Assembly: GCA_039725955.1 (NCBI GenBank) | Contig: CP091033.1 | Coordinates: forward strand, 1,674,001-1,738,000 | From: Sinorhizobium sp. B11 | Lineage (GTDB): Bacteria; Pseudomonadota; Alphaproteobacteria; Rhizobiales; Rhizobiaceae | DNA length: 64,000 bases | Direction: 5' to 3' | Shown: piece after piece, positions 59,661 to 64,000 of the stretch | Numbering within the stretch: position 1 is the stretch's first letter | Layout of the letters: every line of letters begins with the position of its first letter | Notes under the pieces: model-generated | The model's database searches: none | Seen by the model: the letters and a program-made list of their open reading frames with translations, nothing else | What the model was told of the DNA's origin: nothing | Program-made: the position numbers and the translations under genes

Positions 59661-59720
59661 GTGCTTCGCTTCACCAAGTCTTTGGGCAAAGAACTTGCGA
59701 AAACCGGAATCGCCATTGCG
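59661..59720 (+). pseudogene. scrap of a short-chain dehydrogenase (SDR)
   Basis: VLRFTKSLGKELAKTGIAI matches the helix after the YxxxK active site in SDR enzymes, but the surrounding sequence does not continue the fold. It is too short to be functional and marks the rest of 59529-59813 as decayed coding DNA. Confidence 0.45.
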
Positions 59721-59813
59721 GCACCGCATTGGCCGAAGGCGCCTTCTTCCGCGGCAAATTCAGCTTCGACCTTGTAGGGTGGCAGGCTCTCCTGATTGCG
59801 GAGTTGATAAGCG

Positions 59814-59828
59814 TTAACCTTTCATTAA
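59814..59828 (+). promoter_or_regulatory. CtrA-type box (TTAA-N7-TTAA)
   Basis: TTAA-CCTTTCA-TTAA followed by CC is the full CtrA site of alphaproteobacteria. It lies 64 bp before the 84-aa gene, in an otherwise AT-richer promoter-like stretch. Confidence 0.5.
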
Positions 59829-59891
59829 CCATAGCTCCCTAGCTTCCGGAAAGAGAAGCAACAGTGTCCGGCAATTTTCGAGGAGGACGCC

Positions 59892-60146
59892 ATGTCGCTC
59901 GTGACGGTGCCAGGTAAAATTCGCCTGTATGGCGGTCATGCCATTCTGATCATGACGGAAGGAAACCTACATCAGGCCGTCTGCATTACCGACGATGCTA
60001 TGCCTGCCGGCGAAGGCGACATCATGCAAGGCCTCCTTCAGTGCCTTCAAGTTTATGAGGGCATCGCCGATCGCAAGTTCTCGGACGGTGAACTGGCATA
60101 TGATGGACGGGTGTGGATTACTTCATCCGATATCACCCCACATTAA
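59892..60146 (+). CDS. hypothetical protein (84 aa)
   Basis: A strong GAGGAGG precedes the ATG at 59892. The product is small, soluble, beta-rich at the start (VTVPGKIRLYGGHAILIMTEG), followed by a helix (DIMQGLLQCLQVYEGIAD) and a beta ending (YDGRVWITSSDI). No family recognised. A CtrA-type box upstream suggests cell-cycle or general-stress control unrelated to oxygen. It stands alone between decayed stretches. Confidence 0.6.
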   Translation: MSLVTVPGKIRLYGGHAILIMTEGNLHQAVCITDDAMPAGEGDIMQGLLQCLQVYEGIADRKFSDGELAYDGRVWITSSDITPH

Positions 60147-60546
60147 GCAATCGTAACACCCGTGGCTATGCCGAACGCTTCGTCAGAGGCGCAGCGTCCA
60201 CGTGGTTGGCAGCTTTGGGCCGATAGCGGCGATTGTTGACAACCTGTTACGTCGGCGGGCCGCAATCCTTGTGGAAACGGGCCTTCGACCGCTGCAGATC
60301 GGAGCTCTTCGATTTCGCTTCGTCCAAATGCTCGGCGCAAAGACGCGCAGCCATGCTTTCCAGAGCCTCGCGCACGTCAAGCGCAGGCGTTGACGAGAAC
60401 CGGCAAATCAAAGCCCCCCAGGGTCCAGAAAGAATTTCTTTCCGGCCTCCCAAATTCATATGTCTGGACTTGAGCTCGCCGCCAACCGACCCTCCCCGCG
60501 ATAAACGCCTGCCAGACCTTCTGGCATCAGGATGCGCAGAGGCAAT
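60147..60546. other. 400-bp stretch without a supported gene
   Basis: A minus-strand frame around 60247-60420 encodes a helical stretch (ALDVREALESMAARL) with coding-like composition but no clear start or family. No box or repeat was seen. It must hold the promoter of the flavin monooxygenase operon. Confidence 0.3.
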
Positions 60547-61725
60547 ATGTCGTTCGAATTTGACGGTAAGGATCCGCACCTGGCAAAAGCCGCCGAATTG
60601 CGAACGACCTTCCACCAGGATGCGGTCGATCGCGACAAGCAGGGTGGAAGACCCATCGAGCAGATCAGGCTTCTGAAAGAAAGCGGCCTGGCATCAGCAC
60701 AAATCCCGAAAGCTTACGGTGGCCAGGGCGCCTCCTGGCTGACGGTCCTTCGCATCGTGCGGGAGTTCGCCAAAACCGATGGCTCACTTGCGCATCTCTT
60801 CGGTTATCATCATCTGCCGCTGAACCTTATCTTGTTTCGCGGTTCCGATGCTCAAAAGGACAGATGGCTGGGTGGGTCCGCCGCGGGCAACTGGATCTGG
60901 AGCAATTCCGGGAACGCCATGTCCAAAACGTCGACGGGTAAAAAGATCAACGGCGGCTGGGCAATCGATGGAAACAGGCCCTTTTCCTCGGGTTCACACG
61001 TTGCAGACTATATCCAGATCTCCTGGGAAAACTCAGCCGGTGAACGCCAGACCGCGGCAATTCCTGCCGATCGCCAAGGAATCGAAATCGCCGACGACTG
61101 GGATGGGATTGGGCAGCGGCAGACCGGCAGTGGGACCGTCCGTTTCCACGACCTCCGAATCGCCGACGATGAGGTGATCAGCGCGCCTTCGGTGCCTCTG
61201 ACGCCTTTCGCCTCCCTCACCTCGCTTCTTCAGCAGAGCGTCCTTCTCAACGTGTTCGTCGGCAGCGCCCAGGGCATTCTGGAAGAGGGCCGGGACTACA
61301 CGGTAACCTCATCTCGACCATGGATCTATTCCGGCGTGGAACGGCATATCGACGACCCCTGGATCAAACGCCAGTATGGCGAGCTCTATATTCGCACCCT
61401 CGCAGCCGCCGAGCTTGCCGACAAGGCTGCTCGCAGCCTCGATGCGGCCTATGCCCAAGGACCATCCTTGAGCCACGCCGATCGCGGCAGCGCCGCCATC
61501 GATATCGCCACGGCTAACCTCTATGCCGGCGAGGTCGGCCTCGCCGTTTCGAGCGAGGTCTTCGAGGTGATGGGTGCGCGATCCGCCACGCAGGCCAACG
61601 GCTTCGACCGTTTCTGGCGCAATGTCCGCACTCACACACTGCATAATCCCGCCGAATACAAGAAACGCACGGTCGGCAGCTTTTTGCTGACCGGCGAGTT
61701 CCCCGTGCCGGCCATCTACCGCTGA
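60547..61725 (+). CDS. acyl-CoA dehydrogenase-like flavin monooxygenase (DszC/SfnB-like)
   Basis: A 392-residue protein of the acyl-CoA dehydrogenase superfamily. It shows an N-terminal helical domain (IRLLKESGLASAQIPKAYGGQGASW), the middle beta domain (NWIWSNSGNAMSK, RPFSSGSHVADYIQIS), and a C-terminal domain ending HTLHNPAEYKKRTVG. These ends resemble DszC/SfnB-type FMNH2-dependent monooxygenases of organosulfur use rather than true acyl-CoA dehydrogenases. GAGG precedes the ATG at 60547. It is followed by an LLM monooxygenase, and a paralogue lies at 63460. Confidence 0.82.
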   Translation: MSFEFDGKDPHLAKAAELRTTFHQDAVDRDKQGGRPIEQIRLLKESGLASAQIPKAYGGQGASWLTVLRIVREFAKTDGSLAHLFGYHHLPLNLILFRGSDAQKDRWLGGSAAGNWIWSNSGNAMSKTSTGKKINGGWAIDGNRPFSSGSHVADYIQISWENSAGERQTAAIPADRQGIEIADDWDGIGQRQTGSGTVRFHDLRIADDEVISAPSVPLTPFASLTSLLQQSVLLNVFVGSAQGILEEGRDYTVTSSRPWIYSGVERHIDDPWIKRQYGELYIRTLAAAELADKAARSLDAAYAQGPSLSHADRGSAAIDIATANLYAGEVGLAVSSEVFEVMGARSATQANGFDRFWRNVRTHTLHNPAEYKKRTVGSFLLTGEFPVPAIYR

Positions 61726-61736
61726 AAGGACATTCC

Positions 61737-63095
61737 ATGGCGAGACGCAAGGACCAGATCAAGCTCGGCGCATTCCTGCTCTTCACCGGCCACCATGTCG
61801 CTGCGTGGCGCCATCCGCAGGCGTCGATCGGCACGGAATTCGAAAATTATCTTGAACTCGCTCGTCTTGCCGAGGCCGCGAAGTTCGATGCGATCTTTTT
61901 CGCCGATGGCGTGGCGGCACGGTTGAAAGACGTCGAAGCGGCAAGTCGCAAGGCTCATAGCGGCATTTATCCGTTCGAGCCGATCACGCTTCTTTCGGCT
62001 CTTTCCTCTGTCACCCGCAATATCGGCCTGATCGCCACTGCCTCGACGAGCTTTTCCGATCCGTTCAATCTCGCACGGCAGTTTGCCTCCCTTGACCGGC
62101 TGAGCGGCGGGCGGGCCGGCTGGAACCTCGTCACGTCCTCCGATCCGGACGCCGCCTATAATTTCGGGCACGATGCGCAGATCCTGCATGGCGACCGTTA
62201 CGAGCGCGCCGAGGAATTCGCCGATGTGGTACTCGGCCTCTGGGACAGTTTTGAAGACGACACTTTCATCCGCGACAGGCAGTCGGGGCGCTATTTCGAT
62301 CCTCAAAAGCTGCACCGGCTCGACCACATCGGCAAGCATTTCAAGGTGCGCGGCCCCCTCAACATCCCGCGCTCGCCGCAAGGTCGACCGGTTGTGGTGC
62401 AGGCGGGCGCCTCAGAGCCCGGCAAGGAGCTTGCCGCACGCTCGGCCGAGGCAATCTTTGCTGCGCAGATCACGCTTGAGGAAGCGGTTGCCTTTTATGC
62501 CGACGTCAAAGGCCGGCTCGCCAAATTCGGCCGCGTGCATGACGACCTGAAGATTCTGCCGGGCATTTTCCCCGTCGTCGGACGAACGGAATTGGAGGCG
62601 CAGGAAAAGTTCGAAGCGCTGCAGACGCTCATCCAGCCGGAAGTGGGCTTGAACCTCATCTCTCAACTCTCCGGCGTCGATCTTTCGTCCTATCCGCTCG
62701 ATGGGCCGGTGCCCTATAATCCGCCGGCGACCAACGCCGGCAAGAGCCGCCAGGCTCTCGTCCTCGATCTTGCCCGGCGCGAAAATCTGTCGATCCGCCA
62801 GCTCTACCTGCGTATCGCCGGCGCCCGTGGCCACTGGCAGGTGGTCGGCACGCCGGTTCAGATCGCCGATGTGCTCGAGGAGCGCTTCGAAAACTATGGC
62901 GCCGACGGCTTCAACATCATGGCGCCGCTGATGCCGGGCGGGCTTGCCGACTTTATCGAGCAGGTCGTTCCGGAACTGCGCCGCCGCGGCCTATTCCGAA
63001 CCGAATATGAGGGCGCAACGCTGCGCGACAATCTGGGTCTCAAGCGCCCGGCGAACCGCTTTGCGGAAGCCGCCAGTGCTGCGGCCGCCGAATAA
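61737..63095 (+). CDS. LLM-class flavin-dependent monooxygenase (NtaA/SnaA/DszA family)
   Basis: A 452-residue bacterial luciferase-type TIM-barrel enzyme: LGAFLLFTGHHVAAWRHP, FFADGVAARL, LIATASTSFSDPFNLARQFASLDRLSGGRAGWNLVTS, HFKVRGPLNIPRSPQGRPVVVQAGAS. All are typical of the NtaA/DszA group, which uses FMNH2 from a separate reductase to oxidise chelators, sulfonates or thiophenes. AAAGGA precedes the ATG. It is flanked by two DszC-like genes, so the cluster probably cleaves an organosulfur compound for sulfur supply. Substrate unknown. Confidence 0.9.
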   Translation: MARRKDQIKLGAFLLFTGHHVAAWRHPQASIGTEFENYLELARLAEAAKFDAIFFADGVAARLKDVEAASRKAHSGIYPFEPITLLSALSSVTRNIGLIATASTSFSDPFNLARQFASLDRLSGGRAGWNLVTSSDPDAAYNFGHDAQILHGDRYERAEEFADVVLGLWDSFEDDTFIRDRQSGRYFDPQKLHRLDHIGKHFKVRGPLNIPRSPQGRPVVVQAGASEPGKELAARSAEAIFAAQITLEEAVAFYADVKGRLAKFGRVHDDLKILPGIFPVVGRTELEAQEKFEALQTLIQPEVGLNLISQLSGVDLSSYPLDGPVPYNPPATNAGKSRQALVLDLARRENLSIRQLYLRIAGARGHWQVVGTPVQIADVLEERFENYGADGFNIMAPLMPGGLADFIEQVVPELRRRGLFRTEYEGATLRDNLGLKRPANRFAEAASAAAAE

Positions 63096-63105
63096 GGAGA
63101 AACGA

Positions 63106-63447
63106 ATGAGCCGCGATAAGCTATATCTCATCGAACCGGGTTTTTCCGACCCGAAGAAGCCGGGTGTCAGCTACGTCTGCCCATATTGCAATGCCGTCGA
63201 GGGACTGCTTGCGTCGTTCCCAAGTCTTGCGAGCAAGATCGAGGTGGAGAGGGTTCCCTTTGCCCGGCCGCGCACAAGTGTGATCGCCGCCATCAGCGAG
63301 GAGCACCAATCCCTGCCGGTGCTGGTTCTCGCAGAGGACGCACCGGCAGATGCTGAACACTGGAATGGCGTGCATTTCGTCAACAAGACCGATCGTATCC
63401 TCGAGCTGCTTGCCGAGCGCCATGGTTTCCCGCGTTTACATAACTGA
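63106..63447 (+). CDS. DUF3088-type small protein
   Basis: A 113-residue protein with a thioredoxin-like start: LYLIEPGFSDP, then VCPYCNAVEGLLASFP (a CPYC motif at the thioredoxin-like position). HQSLPVLVLAED and GVHFVNKTDRILELL follow. It matches what I know as DUF3088. The CPYC pair could act in thiol redox or flavin-sulfur chemistry. AAGGAG precedes the ATG and it lies 10 bases behind the LLM gene, in the same operon. Confidence 0.75.
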   Translation: MSRDKLYLIEPGFSDPKKPGVSYVCPYCNAVEGLLASFPSLASKIEVERVPFARPRTSVIAAISEEHQSLPVLVLAEDAPADAEHWNGVHFVNKTDRILELLAERHGFPRLHN

Positions 63448-63459
63448 AGGGAAAGCGCC

Positions 63460-64000
63460 ATGACCGCAAAGCCTGGAACGTTCGAACCGAGCCAGCCGGA
63501 GCCAACCTCAAATTCGCCCGCCCTCTTCCAGGCGGATCGCGACAATCCCTATCTCGCCAAGGCGGCCGAACTCACAGAGATCTTTGCGCACGATGCTGTC
63601 GAGCGCGACCAGCTCGGCGGCCGCCCCTCCGAACAGATAAGGCTTCTGAAGGAGAGCGGCCTCGTCAATTTGCTGATCCCGAAGGAATTCGGCGGTGAGG
63701 GGCAGCCCTATTCGACCGCGCTTAAGGTTCTGCGTGAATTTTCCAAGGTCGATGGTTCGCTTGGTCATCTCTTCGGCTATCACTTCAGCCCGCTCATGAA
63801 CGCGGCGACGGCAGGCGACAAGCGCTCGCATGAGATCTTGCGCCGCTCAGCGGACGGCCGCTGGTTCTGGGGCAATACGACTAACAGCTTTTCGAAGAGC
63901 CTCTTTGGAAGAAGGACCGCCGGTGGTGCCATCCTGAACGGTTTTCGCCCTTTCGCCTCGGGCTCGCATGTCGCCGACTATCTCATGGTCGCCTGGGAAG
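63460..64000 (+). CDS. second DszC/SfnB-like flavin monooxygenase (3' end outside window)
   Basis: The first ~180 residues are visible. After a ~23-residue extension (MTAKPGTFEPSQPEP) the sequence parallels the protein at 60547: DRDNPYLAKAAELTEIFAHDAVERD, IRLLKESGLVNLLIPKEFGGEG, DGSLGHLFGYH, GFRPFASGSHVADYLMVAWE. The two are paralogues with about half of residues alike by eye. AAGGGAAAG precedes the ATG at 63460. The reading runs off the window end intact. Confidence 0.85.
   Translation, partial: MTAKPGTFEPSQPEPTSNSPALFQADRDNPYLAKAAELTEIFAHDAVERDQLGGRPSEQIRLLKESGLVNLLIPKEFGGEGQPYSTALKVLREFSKVDGSLGHLFGYHFSPLMNAATAGDKRSHEILRRSADGRWFWGNTTNSFSKSLFGRRTAGGAILNGFRPFASGSHVADYLMVAWE

Noticed and set aside
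1..64000. CRISPR arrays, tRNA or rRNA genes, complete insertion sequences, replication origin
   Set aside because: Looked for regularly spaced repeats, clover-leaf-like sequences, transposase or integrase motifs and repABC-type genes by eye; none was seen.

Overview
The window looks like DNA from a denitrifying member of the Rhizobiaceae, probably close to Rhizobium etli or R. leguminosarum. It is GC-rich. It carries the rhizobial fixNOQP and fixGHIS operons (cbb3 oxidase), a hybrid FixL with a C-terminal receiver, an Fe-S-free FixK, a copper-type nirK-nirV-nnrR group, norEF and norCBQD, pseudoazurin, and TTGAT-N4-ATCAA anaeroboxes. The hFixL plus OmpR-type regulator plus K-box arrangement is, as far as I recall, the one described in R. 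etli. A plasmid location is plausible but cannot be shown from this sequence. No rRNA, tRNA, CRISPR array or intact insertion sequence was seen.

Layout. 1-6.7 kb: accessory DNA with a partial DeoR regulator, unknown genes, two Rnk/GreA-like proteins and a serine hydrolase broken by one frameshift. 6.7-15.3 kb: an ABC exporter and cytochrome c maturation genes (ccmC-ccmD-ccmG, and ccmI-ccmE-ccmF-ccmH), with a CBS-BON protein between them. 15.3-28.1 kb: an OmpR-type response regulator (candidate FxkR), a Crp/Fnr regulator, fixGHIS, fixNOQP, fixK and hybrid fixL. 28.4-31.1 kb: pseudoazurin and copper-handling proteins. 31.1-37.5 kb: an unknown divergent pair, norEF and norCBQD. 37.6-46.4 kb: hemN, an uncharacterised five-gene operon (DUF2249, 12-TM protein, double DUF2249, MIP18 protein, DUF6522), nnrS, nirK, nirV and nnrR. 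46.5-57.1 kb: ftrABCD metal uptake, nnrU, ubiX/ubiD, ubiTUV (O2-independent ubiquinone synthesis), an extra tatA and a pair of DUF1488-like proteins. 57.4-60.5 kb: an exporter, then a decayed zone with an ABC-transporter remnant, a truncated ParE and an SDR scrap. 60.5-64 kb: an organosulfur-type flavin monooxygenase cluster cut by the window end.

How the genes fit together. The central 8-57 kb reads as a self-contained low-oxygen and N-oxide respiration island. It holds the terminal enzymes (cbb3 oxidase, NirK, Nor) and the electron carrier (pseudoazurin). It also holds the supply lines these need: heme (HemN), heme attachment (Ccm), copper (FixI, YcnI, CopCD), iron (Ftr), Tat export (TatA) and quinone made without oxygen (UbiTUV, UbiDX).

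About twenty 14-bp Crp/Fnr-type boxes (TTG-N8-CAA) lie in front of these genes. Most sit at a distance that would put the start of transcription just upstream of the start codon, if the box is centred at -41.5. They appear to form two classes. TTGAT/TTGAC boxes precede oxidase, heme, cytochrome-maturation and copper genes. TTGCG/TTGCT boxes precede nirK, nnrS, norC, the DUF2249 operon, ftrA and tatA. This suggests division of labour between FixK and NnrR.
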